The notes below the pieces were generated by a model. That model was not told where the DNA came from. It saw nothing but the letters and a program-made list of their open reading frames with translations, and made no database searches. Positions 47,384 through 56,887 of a stretch of 64,000 nucleotides of DNA are shown here, piece by piece. Positions within the stretch are counted from its first letter, which is position 1. Each line of letters begins with the position of its first letter. The stretch is from positions 1,240,001-1,304,000 of the forward strand of contig JAHBUD010000001.1 in the NCBI GenBank assembly GCA_019638255.1, given 5' to 3'. The position numbers and the translations under genes were made by a program. The DNA is from Cyclobacteriaceae bacterium (lineage in GTDB: Bacteria; Bacteroidota; Bacteroidia; Cytophagales; Cyclobacteriaceae).

Positions 47384-50300
47384 CTAGTATTCACCAACTG
47401 AAACAATTAGGCCAATGTGATTTACCCGAACTTTAATGATTTTATTTAATCCATTCAAACCAGTTCTAATCCAAGTAATGCCTTTTAAAGCATTATTGTT
47501 CTCCACATTTGTTTCCAAATGGTGCCTGAAGAAGTAATCTTTTGTTGTTAATTTCTGAACCCTAAACAAATTCGGACTTATCAACGAATAATTATCAGGG
47601 TTTAGCAAATCAATTTCAGTTGGCTTAAAGCCTGTTTTTTCGTTGGGAAAAACAAAGTATTCGTTTTGTTTCATGCTGAACATAAATTGCCAGCCTTCGT
47701 TTTGTTTGTAGACTTTGTCAATAATAGGCAGTCCTGTATTTCTGCGTGCCACGGCTTCGTAAAACGATACTATGGTTTCTTGCAAATTGCCTTCATTATC
47801 GCGATACACAGCAACGTGATGATTATTGCCTAACCGAACAAAATCAACAGGTTGCTCTTTACCGTTTTTATCTAAAATCAAATTACCGCTTTTGTCTTTT
47901 TTGCTATGCAAGGCCTCTGCATTACTGATGCCCAAAATGGTTACACGTTTTACTGAAATGTTTTTTTCTTTGTTGAGCCAAATAGGATTTTCATCAAGGC
48001 TAGAAAAGGCTTTTTTTGGATCATTACCATACTCCTTCAGTCGCTTTTCTAAAATTTCTCTAATGCCAAAATCTATTACTTTTTTTATTCCACTTTCGTC
48101 AGGAACAATTTGTTTTGAATTAGGATTAGAGCCTACTATCTCTTTACGTATAGTATAAATCGTTTCAAGAGTTAAGGTTTTAACTTTTTCAGGAACGATA
48201 AGCATTTTGGCTTCATCAATGTAAATCGGATTTTTTGCAGGTGCATTTTTTCCGCCAAAGGCTTTTTTTGGTTCGTTGGCATTTTCGCGCAAGCGTTTAA
48301 GTAAGGCTTCACGATAAGTAAGTTTGCTCACGGTTAAGATTTTCACTTCATCAAACGTAGTTCCTATTTTTTCTTCTTTGGCTACGTATTGTTTTTGACT
48401 TCCATTGATTGACTCTTCGTGCAGTTGCCCTCTTGGTGTTAATTGCACTTTTTTATTTGTACTGCCTTTTTTCTTTGTGGTGTTAATGTTTTGTGTAACC
48501 ACTTTGTTTTTCGCTTTAATCGAAATCAACGTGTTTTCTAAGTGCTTTTTTGCTTCGGCTCTAAATTCATTTAATACAAATGGAGGCTTGAATAATAATT
48601 TGCCTTTATCGTTTCGGTAGAGTTCTTTTTGTTCAATGCCGTAAATCTCTGAGCCTTTATTGGTTCGTGCATTCAGGTTATTCAGGTATTGAATATATTG
48701 TCGTTTGGTGAAAGCAACAGTAAGCGCATCCATCGCGTGGTGGCGGTGGTCGTTGCGTTTTGTCCAGTCTTTTATTCTTCTGATTCTGATTTTGTTGCCT
48801 TCATAATCTTCTTTCTCAAGTGTTTCAGTTAAACCGAGTGCATTGTATTTACCCCAGTTCAGTTCTTTCATCACATCAACTAATTGCCAATCTTCGCGCA
48901 AGCGGTCGGTTATAGGGCCTGTTGTGCTCACTACAAATTTCACCAAATCGCCCAACATGGTTTTGGCATACTTGGCAATGTATTGTGTGTTACCCAAATC
49001 TCGGTTGATGAATCCTTCGGGTATGTCTTTCTCCGACATTTTCAGTTTGTTGAACTTGGCACGCGAGAGAATTCCTTTCTTATTCAAATCTTCCATTCGT
49101 ATCAGGAATTTATCCAAACTGTTTTCGTTTCCGGTTTCACCATACTTTTCTTTGATAAAGTCATAAGTGGTTTTGTTTCCTTTTTCAATGTTTATGCTTC
49201 GTACTTCCAATGTTTTGTTTGAAAACGAGTCGTCAAATAAGCGCGCTTGCGGAATGATATGTTCGATGTCAAATTCTTTACTGAATAGCTTTTCCTGCGG
49301 AATGTAGGTGTTGGAATAAAGCGTTTTGTAGCCGTTGTCTTTCAGCTCTTCGTAGAGTTTGTAGCGGATAATATCCTTGCGGCTCACATTTGACAAACCA
49401 AATTCGGATTGAAGTTTCTTTTTAATGTCTTCGTGCAACTTGGTGGTGGCATCAATGAATTTAGACAGTTCTTCGCGTTCTTTGGCGTTCTTTTTCAACT
49501 CACGTGCTAATTCAATTCGTATTTCATCGGGCTTTCCATATGTGTTAATGATGGTGTTAATCACATTAATCATCTGATTGAGGATTTTTTCCACCACAGG
49601 ATTTCGTAACGAATTTTTTGGTAAAATCTCCAATCGAGCTTTATAAACCTTGTTTTCAATTTCTTCTTTATTCAACGAAGATTTTGAATGACGATAGCCT
49701 GCATATTCGCAGGCTACATGGTATTGGTTGCCTTCCCTTAGATATGGTAAAATTTTGCGAATGGCTTTTGCTGATAAATTTCCGTAATCATCTAAAAAAA
49801 TTACGTTAGCAAGAATGCTTGCAGCAACTTTATCAAAGCCAAAATCTTTCATTAGTTTGTTGATGAGATTTTCGTTTCCTGTTTTTGAATTGTCACCTTC
49901 AAACGAATAGAGCAAATGCCAAAGTTTGTATATTGCTTGCTCGTCCAATGGTTTTGTGGCATCGAAATATAAAATACCGGTGTTGTAACCAAGTGTTTTA
50001 AAGATGCTTGAAACATTGCTTAAAATTTCTTCTGCTGATTTTTTTAAATCCAGTTCATGCCCTGTTAATTCAATAATTTTTTGATAAGATTCAAACAGTT
50101 TTGCTTGTGTGATATTCCCTTGAATTTCTTTAAAATTAAAATCCAATTCTTTCGGATTTTCGAACAACAAATTCAACGCTTCGGATTTCGTTAGTTTTGG
50201 TTTAATGGAAAGTTCTTTGGCTAGTAATTCCTTTTCTTCGGAGAAAAGAGCGCGTCTTTTATTTTCTGAAGTCTGATTAACAAGCTGACCATCTTTTGTA

Positions 50301-51616
50301 TTTCTTCTGCTCTTTCTTCCCTTACCATATACTTCAATGTTGTTCAGTACTTGCCAAATTTTAAATTCCTGAAACAAAGGTGAAGAACGCGGAATCACAC
50401 GGTTGCCAATGGTTTTTGTTTTCTTCTTTCCGTCAACATCCACTTCAATTTGTCGACTTTCAAATTCACAAAAGCTGATTAACCCTTTTTGGCTTTTCAG
50501 CCTTCGTTGATAGAAAATAATTACATCACGGATTTCTGTTTTCAGTTCTTCTGTCAGTTCTTTGTGGTGGTTGGCTTGTTCATCCCATATCGTGTTAAAC
50601 TCATCCAAATAATCCTGACGGTAGAAAACCATATTGCGCAAACTTGAATTCGGGTTTTTATCCAACACACTCATTTGATATTGTCCAACAGTTTGTTTAT
50701 TGAAATACAATTCTTTACTTCTATCTGAAATTGCACCGAGATACCCACTCGAACTGTTGTACTGAATATTGATTTGTTGTAGGACAATAACCAATTGTTC
50801 CAAGTCTATTTTTTCAGTTAAACCTTTTACACGCCAAGCATAATTTTCTTTTTTCTGTTCATCTAATTTTCCTTGTCGTTTAATTCCGACTAACTCAAAT
50901 CCTTTTTCTTTAAAAGATTTAGCACAAATTGCCCAAACAGCATCGCGTTTTTTGCCCCGCAATTCTTCTTTCAATTCAAGTGATAGGAATTCAGGATGAA
51001 AACTCAATTGTTTATCAAATACTTTGTCAAACTCTGATTGCAAATCCGAACGGTAAAAATCGGGTAGGTATTTTTTACCTTCGTGTATCAACTGCAAACA
51101 AAATTGTCCGGGCGTGAGGTTATTGTTGTACAGTTTTTTTGCAACTTCCATTCCGTCAATCAATGCACCTTCTTCTGTTCCTTTTGCTTTGCGACTGCTT
51201 TTGTAACCACGCTTTTTGTTAATCATCAGCAACACTCGGGAAAATTCTTCCAACGAAATGCTTTCAGATGCTGCTTTTGCCCTCAGTCGATAGGTTTCAA
51301 ACGTTGTACGAGTTCCGTTTTCAGACAGAATGGTTTCGTCTGAAATAAATTTATGTTCTTTTAAAATCTCAATCAGGTTTTCCCTGCGTAGTTTATAGCG
51401 TTGCAGGTTTCTGCGCATGCTGCGTTTCAGCGTTCGATCGGCATTGGTGGTGATGCTTTTTCCTTTTCCAAAATTCTGTTGTTCATCAACTGTTAGGGGA
51501 TTTACCCGAACACCAAGTTTGATGATTGCTGATTTTTCACTACTGTTTTCGGCTTCGCTTACCAAAGCCCACCCAATGGAGGTTGTCCCCAAATCCAGTC
51601 CTAAAATTTTTTTCAT
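47384..51616 (-). CDS. cas9: Type II-C Cas9 nuclease
   Basis: Length is 1410 aa, in the large Bacteroidota II-C size range. RuvC-I: ILGLDLGTTSIGWAL with Asp8. An Arg-rich bridge helix lies at ~58-80 (NADRTLKRSMRRNLQRYKLR). RuvC-II: IRIELAREL with Glu702. HNH: FDIEHIIPQARLFDDSFSNKTL with His786. RuvC-III: DHRHHAMDALTVAF with His960 and Asp963. The last ~400 residues would hold the wedge and PAM-interacting parts. All catalytic residues look intact, so an active nuclease is expected. It uses the tracrRNA:crRNA duplex encoded on either side. Its ATG is 13 bases from a predicted start site. There is no csn2 or cas4, supporting subtype II-C. Its coding DNA looks more AT-rich than cas1/cas2. Confidence 0.98.
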   Translation of the reverse strand: MKKILGLDLGTTSIGWALVSEAENSSEKSAIIKLGVRVNPLTVDEQQNFGKGKSITTNADRTLKRSMRRNLQRYKLRRENLIEILKEHKFISDETILSENGTRTTFETYRLRAKAASESISLEEFSRVLLMINKKRGYKSSRKAKGTEEGALIDGMEVAKKLYNNNLTPGQFCLQLIHEGKKYLPDFYRSDLQSEFDKVFDKQLSFHPEFLSLELKEELRGKKRDAVWAICAKSFKEKGFELVGIKRQGKLDEQKKENYAWRVKGLTEKIDLEQLVIVLQQINIQYNSSSGYLGAISDRSKELYFNKQTVGQYQMSVLDKNPNSSLRNMVFYRQDYLDEFNTIWDEQANHHKELTEELKTEIRDVIIFYQRRLKSQKGLISFCEFESRQIEVDVDGKKKTKTIGNRVIPRSSPLFQEFKIWQVLNNIEVYGKGRKSRRNTKDGQLVNQTSENKRRALFSEEKELLAKELSIKPKLTKSEALNLLFENPKELDFNFKEIQGNITQAKLFESYQKIIELTGHELDLKKSAEEILSNVSSIFKTLGYNTGILYFDATKPLDEQAIYKLWHLLYSFEGDNSKTGNENLINKLMKDFGFDKVAASILANVIFLDDYGNLSAKAIRKILPYLREGNQYHVACEYAGYRHSKSSLNKEEIENKVYKARLEILPKNSLRNPVVEKILNQMINVINTIINTYGKPDEIRIELARELKKNAKEREELSKFIDATTKLHEDIKKKLQSEFGLSNVSRKDIIRYKLYEELKDNGYKTLYSNTYIPQEKLFSKEFDIEHIIPQARLFDDSFSNKTLEVRSINIEKGNKTTYDFIKEKYGETGNENSLDKFLIRMEDLNKKGILSRAKFNKLKMSEKDIPEGFINRDLGNTQYIAKYAKTMLGDLVKFVVSTTGPITDRLREDWQLVDVMKELNWGKYNALGLTETLEKEDYEGNKIRIRRIKDWTKRNDHRHHAMDALTVAFTKRQYIQYLNNLNARTNKGSEIYGIEQKELYRNDKGKLLFKPPFVLNEFRAEAKKHLENTLISIKAKNKVVTQNINTTKKKGSTNKKVQLTPRGQLHEESINGSQKQYVAKEEKIGTTFDEVKILTVSKLTYREALLKRLRENANEPKKAFGGKNAPAKNPIYIDEAKMLIVPEKVKTLTLETIYTIRKEIVGSNPNSKQIVPDESGIKKVIDFGIREILEKRLKEYGNDPKKAFSSLDENPIWLNKEKNISVKRVTILGISNAEALHSKKDKSGNLILDKNGKEQPVDFVRLGNNHHVAVYRDNEGNLQETIVSFYEAVARRNTGLPIIDKVYKQNEGWQFMFSMKQNEYFVFPNEKTGFKPTEIDLLNPDNYSLISPNLFRVQKLTTKDYFFRHHLETNVENNNALKGITWIRTGLNGLNKIIKVRVNHIGLIVSVGEY

Positions 51617-51634
51617 GATTATTTACTTTAAAGC

Positions 51635-51642
51635 CAAAACTA
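51635..51642 (-). promoter_or_regulatory. Putative -7 element of the cas9 promoter
   Basis: On the minus strand TAGTTTTG (51642 to 51635) matches TAnnTTTG exactly, 19-26 bases before the cas9 ATG, predicting a very short 5' leader. It overlaps the plus-strand TATTTTAC at 51641-51648, a weaker candidate element for the tracrRNA. No clear -33 element was found for either. Confidence 0.45.
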
Positions 51643-51649
51643 TTTTACA

Positions 51650-51742
51650 TTCGTATATCGTTTATGAAAGCAAATCACAATAAGGATTATTCCGTTGTGA
51701 AAACATTTAAGCCGCCTCGTCTTCCAATACGGGGCTTTTTTT
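51650..51742 (+). ncRNA. tracrRNA
   Basis: The anti-repeat at 51657-51681 (ATCGTTTATGAAAGC, then AAATCACAAT) is complementary to the first 26 bases of the CRISPR repeat with one bulged base and one G-U pair. The nexus AAGGATTATTCCGTTGTGAA and AAACATTTAAGCC follow, typical of Bacteroidota II-C tracrRNAs. A terminator-like stem (AAGCC ... CGT with ACGGGGCTT) ends in T7 at 51736-51742. The 5' end is estimated from a weak TATTTTAC element at 51641-51648. It is transcribed divergently from cas9. The match proves that crRNAs are made from the plus strand. Confidence 0.9.
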
Positions 51743-51873
51743 ATGTCCTCCATGTATTAATCGATACCCGAATTTAACAAACCATTACTGACAGCCCATG
51801 TCACGGTAGGTGTTTGTTGTATGGCAGGTTGGTTAAAATGGGTATTTTGGCAGGATTAACTGTTTTTTTTCGC

Positions 51874-53088
51874 ATGTCCCTTAACCGCAAGCCGGCCCTC
51901 GGTTTTATTTTCGTCACATTACTCATAGATGTTACCGGATTGGGCATCATCATTCCGGTAATGCCCAAACTTATACTGGAACTCACCAGTGGCACACTCA
52001 GTGAAGCAGCTTCCGATGGCGGTTGGCTTATTTCGGCCTATGCCATCATGCAGTTTATCTGTTCGCCCATCATGGGTGCATTGAGCGATCGGTTCGGAAG
52101 AAGGCCGGTGTTGCTGGCCTCGTTGTTTGGTTTTGGACTGGACTATATCCTGCTGGCGTTTGCGCCAACCTTGGGCTGGCTGTTTATCGGACGAATAATT
52201 GCAGGCATTATGGGTGCAAGCTTTACTACAGCGGGTGCTTACATTGCCGACATCAGCACACCGGAAAAGCGGGCACAAAACTTCGGTATTATCGGGGCGG
52301 CATTTGGTTTGGGTTTTATCCTTGGCCCGGTAATCGGTGGCTTATTGGGCGACCTGGGTTCACGCGTACCATTTCTGTTTGCCGCTGCACTAACATTGTT
52401 AAACTGGCTGTACGGATTTTTTATTTTGCCTGAATCACTCAAATCCGAAAACAGACGTGCTTTCGACTGGAGGCGCGCCAACCCAGTAGGTACGCTTAAA
52501 AGCTTATTCCGGCACAACGTGATAGCGGGTTTGTTTTTCGCGTTGGCATTCGTATACATTTCAACCCATGCGGTGCAAAGTAACTGGTCGTACTACACCA
52601 TTGAAAAGTTTAGCTGGACGGAACGCACCATCGGCATTTCATTGGGTGTTGTGGGATTGGTATTTGCCATCGTTCAGGGCGGCCTAATCCGGATAATCAT
52701 ACCCAAGCTTGGGCAAGAGCGCAGTGTTTATATTGGACTAGGCTTATATGCACTTGGCTTTTTTCTTTACGGCATCGCTACGGAAGGCTGGATGATGTAT
52801 GCCATTACGGTAGTGTATTGCATGGGCAGCATTGCAGGCCCGGCACTGCAGGGCATTATGTCGGGTATAATTCCTCCAAATGAACAAGGTGAATTGCAAG
52901 GAGGCTTTACCAGTTTAATGAGCCTTACGGCCATTGTTGGTCCACCGATTATGAACAACCTGTTTGCTTATTTCTCGGGAAGCCAGGCTCCATTTTATTT
53001 TCCTGGCGCGGCTATGTTGTTGGGTGCGGTTCTTACAATTATTAGTTCAATGTTGGCGCGAAGGAGTTTGAAGAAAAGGATGTTATAA
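51874..53088 (+). CDS. MFS drug exporter, TCR/Tet family-like
   Basis: 404 aa from the ATG at 51874; an ATG at 51814 would add 20 residues before helix 1. Twelve helices. Helix 1 contains [13 protein letters not shown], the loop 2-3 motif is [14 protein letters not shown], and motif C in helix 5 is [16 protein letters not shown]. The [15 protein letters not shown] stretch is characteristic of TetA-like antiporters. It probably exports a hydrophobic compound in exchange for protons; tetracycline specificity cannot be claimed. It is a single gene next to the tracrRNA, with no regulator beside it. Confidence 0.85.
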   Translation: MSLNRKPALGFIFVTLLIDVTGLGIIIPVMPKLILELTSGTLSEAASDGGWLISAYAIMQFICSPIMGALSDRFGRRPVLLASLFGFGLDYILLAFAPTLGWLFIGRIIAGIMGASFTTAGAYIADISTPEKRAQNFGIIGAAFGLGFILGPVIGGLLGDLGSRVPFLFAAALTLLNWLYGFFILPESLKSENRRAFDWRRANPVGTLKSLFRHNVIAGLFFALAFVYISTHAVQSNWSYYTIEKFSWTERTIGISLGVVGLVFAIVQGGLIRIIIPKLGQERSVYIGLGLYALGFFLYGIATEGWMMYAITVVYCMGSIAGPALQGIMSGIIPPNEQGELQGGFTSLMSLTAIVGPPIMNNLFAYFSGSQAPFYFPGAAMLLGAVLTIISSMLARRSLKKRML

Positions 53089-53210
53089 GCTTACGAGGAC
53101 ATAATGACCCTGGAAGTTCCGTGTCTAATGGAATTTAAAAGTGGATGTTGGTAACTGAAACGCGTGCCCCACGACTCATATATAATTTCTTGATAACTTG
53201 CATGTTGCAT

Positions 53211-54779
53211 ATGGGGGTTAAACGGGTTTTTTGCTTGGTAAGCGTTCAAATCGTGGTGACGGTTCTCCTGCTTGGTATAGCCACAAAAGTTTCAGGGCAA
53301 TCAGTTCAATTGTTGGATAGTCTGAAGAGCGCATTGTCGCAAGAGACGGCTGTTGAAAAAAGGATCGAGTTGCTCAAGACAATTGGCGAAGGCTTCATGA
53401 ACCAGACGCCCAATGAGGCCATTGCATACTTTGAGGAATTGATTTTAATCGCTGAGCAACAGCAAAGTAACCTTTTAAAGGCCTATACGCTAAATCGAAT
53501 TGGCGTTTGCTGGTTAAATCTGAACGATTCAAAGCAATCAATTGAGTTTTATTTTAAAGCCCTGGAAGCAACAGAAGAAAAGCCCGCGTATTACGATATT
53601 AAAGCGCGGATTTACAATAATCTTGGTTGGAGTTTTAAGAAGCTGGAGGATTATGGGAAAGCGTTGCAGTATTTTGTGGAGGCAGAAGGCTATGCCCGAA
53701 AGGAGGGAACTAAAAGCATCTTAGCGCTAATTTTAAACAATAAGGGTGTTACTGAAAAAGACCTTAGGAGATTTGAGGAAGCATTGGTTAGCTTGAACGA
53801 ATCGCTTCAACTCAATCGTGAAATAGGAAATAAACGGCAGGAAAGATTTAATTTAAATAACATAGCTGTTATTTATAGTGAACAGAACCGTTATTTCGAA
53901 GCCATAGAAAAACTAAAGGAAGTGCTCGAATTAAATGAGCAATTAAGCGATACGGTTGAGTTGATCAATAATCTACAGAATCTTGGAAATGCCTACACGG
54001 GAATAGGAGATTATAAAAATTCAGAAAGTTCATTTCTAAAGTCTATTGAGCTTGCAGAACAAAAGAAGACCGCAGAGATGAAATATAGAGTACTCTCTGA
54101 CCTAACAGCCATGTATCGTAAGCAAGGAAAGTATAAAGAGGCACTGCATTATTTTGAAACGTTATATCGATTATCTGACAGCATAAAGGCACAAGAGACC
54201 AAGCGCTATGCTATTGAATTAGAGAGTAGGTATAACAACTTGGTAAATGAACGAGCGCTGGATAAGGCCCACAAAGAGTTGGCAGAACAAAAATTATATG
54301 TAACATGGTTTATCACAGCGTTGATATTTGCGCTTTTGATTGTTGCGTTTTTTTTGAGAGTAATTATAATGAAGAGACGAAATGAGCGAGAGCTAATTGT
54401 ATTAAATCACGAAATAGAAGCTCAGTCTGAAGAGCTACGTCAAGCCAATGAAGAAGTTCATTCTATCAACGAAAATCTTGAGCGCCACATTGCAAAACGC
54501 ACAGCAGTAATTCAAAACCAAAATGATAAACTTAGGCAATTTGCATTCATGAATGCCCACGAAATTCGAGGGCCGGTTGCTTCAATACTTGGGCTTATTA
54601 ATCTACTGACAGACACCAGAAATGAGAGCATGTCGCGCGATCTTATTCAGCACCTTCAGACGAGTGCCAAAAAACTGGATGAAGTTATCCATGATGTGAA
54701 TCGCCAGCTTGAAGAGGACGATCAAATAGTTGACGTGGCCAGACAAAACGGAAAAGGAGAGAGCCCTGACGACTTTTGA
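53211..54779 (+). CDS. TPR sensor protein with HisKA domain but no ATPase domain
   Basis: 522 aa from the ATG at 53211 (start chosen to give the signal peptide RVFCLVSVQIVVTVLLLGIATKVSG; ATGs at 53145, 53202 are alternatives). Residues ~30-330 form TPR repeats. A membrane helix (TWFITALIFALLIVAFFL) at ~363-385 precedes a coiled coil (ELRQANEEVHSINENLERHI). A histidine phosphoacceptor domain follows with His450 in FMNAHEIRGPVASILGLINLL. Only 72 residues follow, too few for the HATPase_c catalytic domain, and the next gene is 14 bases away on the other strand. The protein may be phosphorylated by a partner kinase or act as a phosphotransfer or dimerisation module. Confidence 0.8.
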   Translation: MGVKRVFCLVSVQIVVTVLLLGIATKVSGQSVQLLDSLKSALSQETAVEKRIELLKTIGEGFMNQTPNEAIAYFEELILIAEQQQSNLLKAYTLNRIGVCWLNLNDSKQSIEFYFKALEATEEKPAYYDIKARIYNNLGWSFKKLEDYGKALQYFVEAEGYARKEGTKSILALILNNKGVTEKDLRRFEEALVSLNESLQLNREIGNKRQERFNLNNIAVIYSEQNRYFEAIEKLKEVLELNEQLSDTVELINNLQNLGNAYTGIGDYKNSESSFLKSIELAEQKKTAEMKYRVLSDLTAMYRKQGKYKEALHYFETLYRLSDSIKAQETKRYAIELESRYNNLVNERALDKAHKELAEQKLYVTWFITALIFALLIVAFFLRVIIMKRRNERELIVLNHEIEAQSEELRQANEEVHSINENLERHIAKRTAVIQNQNDKLRQFAFMNAHEIRGPVASILGLINLLTDTRNESMSRDLIQHLQTSAKKLDEVIHDVNRQLEEDDQIVDVARQNGKGESPDDF

Positions 54780-54792
54780 AGTTCTGCGAACC

Positions 54793-55395
54793 TTACGTTT
54801 TACTTTTCAATTTCTTATAAATCTCCAGGCAAACCCAGGCATCGGTAGCGGCATATTCCAATTGCTTTTGCGTAAGGGTAGGTGCTTCCCAATTGGAGGT
54901 TTGAGCGCCTTTTGAAATTCGGAAACCTAACAATAAAGCAGAAAGTTTTTTAACACTCTCTACCTGTAAACCTGCTTCCTTTGCCAGTGTGGAGAGTTCG
55001 GCAAAACCGGCAGGTTCAAAGCGCGAAAGTTTTTGCATGGCTTTGATATCGTCCCGAATACCCACACCGGCTTTTGTTAAACCATCATTTTCAAGAAAGT
55101 CAATAATGTGATTGGTAAAACCTGTTTGATTTAGGCGTACTAAAAAAACTTTGTTTGGAATGGCCACCTGCAGCAAGGATACTTTGTGTAAAACGCCCTT
55201 TTTGAAACTGGGCCGTGTTTCCGTATCAAAGCCTATAAATTCATGTTCACGGATTTCATCAAATGCTTTATTTAGTTTTGATTCTTCCTGAACCAACACA
55301 ATTTTTCCGGTAAACGATCGCAACGGAAGATCGTTTATTTCTTCATGCGAAATGGTAACGCTGCCGTTAAGGTGCGGTGTCTTCTTGTTTGTCAT
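54793..55395 (-). CDS. DEDDy-type 3'-5' exonuclease (RNase D-like)
   Basis: Length is 200 aa. ExoI contains the Asp-Glu pair in FIGFDTETRPSF, ExoII the region around AGVGIRDDIKAM, and ExoIII the Tyr and Asp in QLEYAATDAWVCLEIY. The lack of an HRDC domain separates it from full-length RNase D. It likely trims RNA or DNA 3' ends with two metal ions. Its ATG overlaps the nhaC 3' end by 29 bases on the same strand, implying coupled expression. It converges with the TPR/HisKA gene, 14 bases away. Confidence 0.85.
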   Translation of the reverse strand: MTNKKTPHLNGSVTISHEEINDLPLRSFTGKIVLVQEESKLNKAFDEIREHEFIGFDTETRPSFKKGVLHKVSLLQVAIPNKVFLVRLNQTGFTNHIIDFLENDGLTKAGVGIRDDIKAMQKLSRFEPAGFAELSTLAKEAGLQVESVKKLSALLLGFRISKGAQTSNWEAPTLTQKQLEYAATDAWVCLEIYKKLKSKT

Positions 55396-56839
55396 CCAAC
55401 CTGCGAATCTTAATATTCAAATAAGCAAAAAGTACCGTCATGAACGGACTGATCATACAAAAAAAAGTGTAAGGGGCGTAAACGGCCGTAGCAACACCAA
55501 GAACACCCGCTTGTGTGGCGCCACAGGTATTCCAGGGCACCAGTACGGATGTTACTGTTCCGGAATCTTCCAGGGTGCGGCTTAGCACCTCCGGCTTCAA
55601 TCCGCGCTTGCGGTAAGTATCGGCATACATGCGGCCCGGCACGGCAATGGCCATATACTGATCGGAAGCGGTAACATTAAAGAACAGACATGTAGCAGCC
55701 GTAGAGGTTACCAGCGAGCCGGTGGAGTGCGCGAACCGGATGATTTCATCGGCAATGCGTTTTAATAATCCACACGATTCCATTACGCCACCAAAGATCA
55801 TCGCACAAATAATCAGCCACACTGTATTTAACATGCCATACATGCCCTTACCCGTAAGCAGATCATTGATTTGTGCATTGTCGGTTTGAACATGAATGGT
55901 AGTGGATAAAGCATTCATCACAGCTACAAATGATGATTTGATGTAACTGTCATCAATACCCGATACCTGGTTGATTACCTGGGGTTGAAAGATAACAGCA
56001 AAGATTCCTCCTAGTAGCGCACCGATTAACAGCGCAGGGGCAGCGGGCACGCGTTTCACAATCATAAAAATTACAATCGCGGGAACTATGAAAAGCAGTG
56101 GACTCAGATTAAATGAAGCTTCGATTGCACGCAATACAGTGTCGGAGTCGGCTTGAACAGCCGTTGTATCAAAGGTAAATCCCCACACTAAAAAAATGAT
56201 AAGGGTAATAACCAATGATGGGACAGTGGTGTAAGCCATGTATCGTATGTGCGTGAACAGGTCAGTACCCGCCATAGCAGGAGCCAGGTTAGTAGTGTCG
56301 GATAATGGCGACATCTTATCACCAAAATAAGCACCTGAAATGATGGCTCCGGCCACTACACCTGCAGGTAAGTCAAGCGCCTGGCCAATGCCCAGTAATG
56401 CAATACCTACCGTGGCAATGGTTGACCATGAGCTGCCTGTTGCCAGCGATACAATTGCACTGACAATGCATGCGGCAAACAGAAAAATAGTGGGATTAAG
56501 GATTTTGATGCCGTAATAAATCATGGCCGGTACAATGCCGCTAAGCAGCCACGTTCCAGACAAAGATCCGATGGTGAGTAAAATGATTATGGCCGACATG
56601 GCCGAGCTGATGCTCTTAACAATACTGGTGTTGATTTCTGTGTATCCATACCCCAACTGCCATGCAACAAGGCCGGCTACGCCAGCGGCCAGCAACAGCA
56701 CAATCTGGTTAGCACCACCAATAGCATCCGAGCCGAACACGGTAACATTTAACGTGAGCAGGGCAATGAGAACAAGTATGGGAAGAAGCGCCTGAAACAG
56801 TGTTGCCTTTTTCTTTTCTGTCATGCCGTTCGGGTTCAA
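55367..56839 (-). CDS. nhaC: Na+/H+ antiporter NhaC family
   Basis: Length is 490 aa with about 11-12 helices. The NhaC family motifs ATGSSWSTIATVGIALLGIG and GAYFGDKMSPLSDTTNLAPAMAG are intact, as is the late GTVTSVLVPWNTCGATQAGVLGV. Proteins of this group exchange Na+ (or malate/lactate combinations) for H+ across the inner membrane. It overlaps the exonuclease gene by 29 bases. Confidence 0.9.
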   Translation of the reverse strand: MNPNGMTEKKKATLFQALLPILVLIALLTLNVTVFGSDAIGGANQIVLLLAAGVAGLVAWQLGYGYTEINTSIVKSISSAMSAIIILLTIGSLSGTWLLSGIVPAMIYYGIKILNPTIFLFAACIVSAIVSLATGSSWSTIATVGIALLGIGQALDLPAGVVAGAIISGAYFGDKMSPLSDTTNLAPAMAGTDLFTHIRYMAYTTVPSLVITLIIFLVWGFTFDTTAVQADSDTVLRAIEASFNLSPLLFIVPAIVIFMIVKRVPAAPALLIGALLGGIFAVIFQPQVINQVSGIDDSYIKSSFVAVMNALSTTIHVQTDNAQINDLLTGKGMYGMLNTVWLIICAMIFGGVMESCGLLKRIADEIIRFAHSTGSLVTSTAATCLFFNVTASDQYMAIAVPGRMYADTYRKRGLKPEVLSRTLEDSGTVTSVLVPWNTCGATQAGVLGVATAVYAPYTFFCMISPFMTVLFAYLNIKIRRLDDKQEDTAP

Positions 56840-56887
56840 GAGGGCAAGATAGAAATTTCAACTTTCCCTGAAAATGAAGCGATTGGT

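Noticed and set aside
47374..47406. Start of the Y1 gene at 47406, inside cas9
   Set aside because: The extra 11 residues do not match the family; the ATG at 47373 gives a normal N-terminus and tidy spacing after the cas9 stop.
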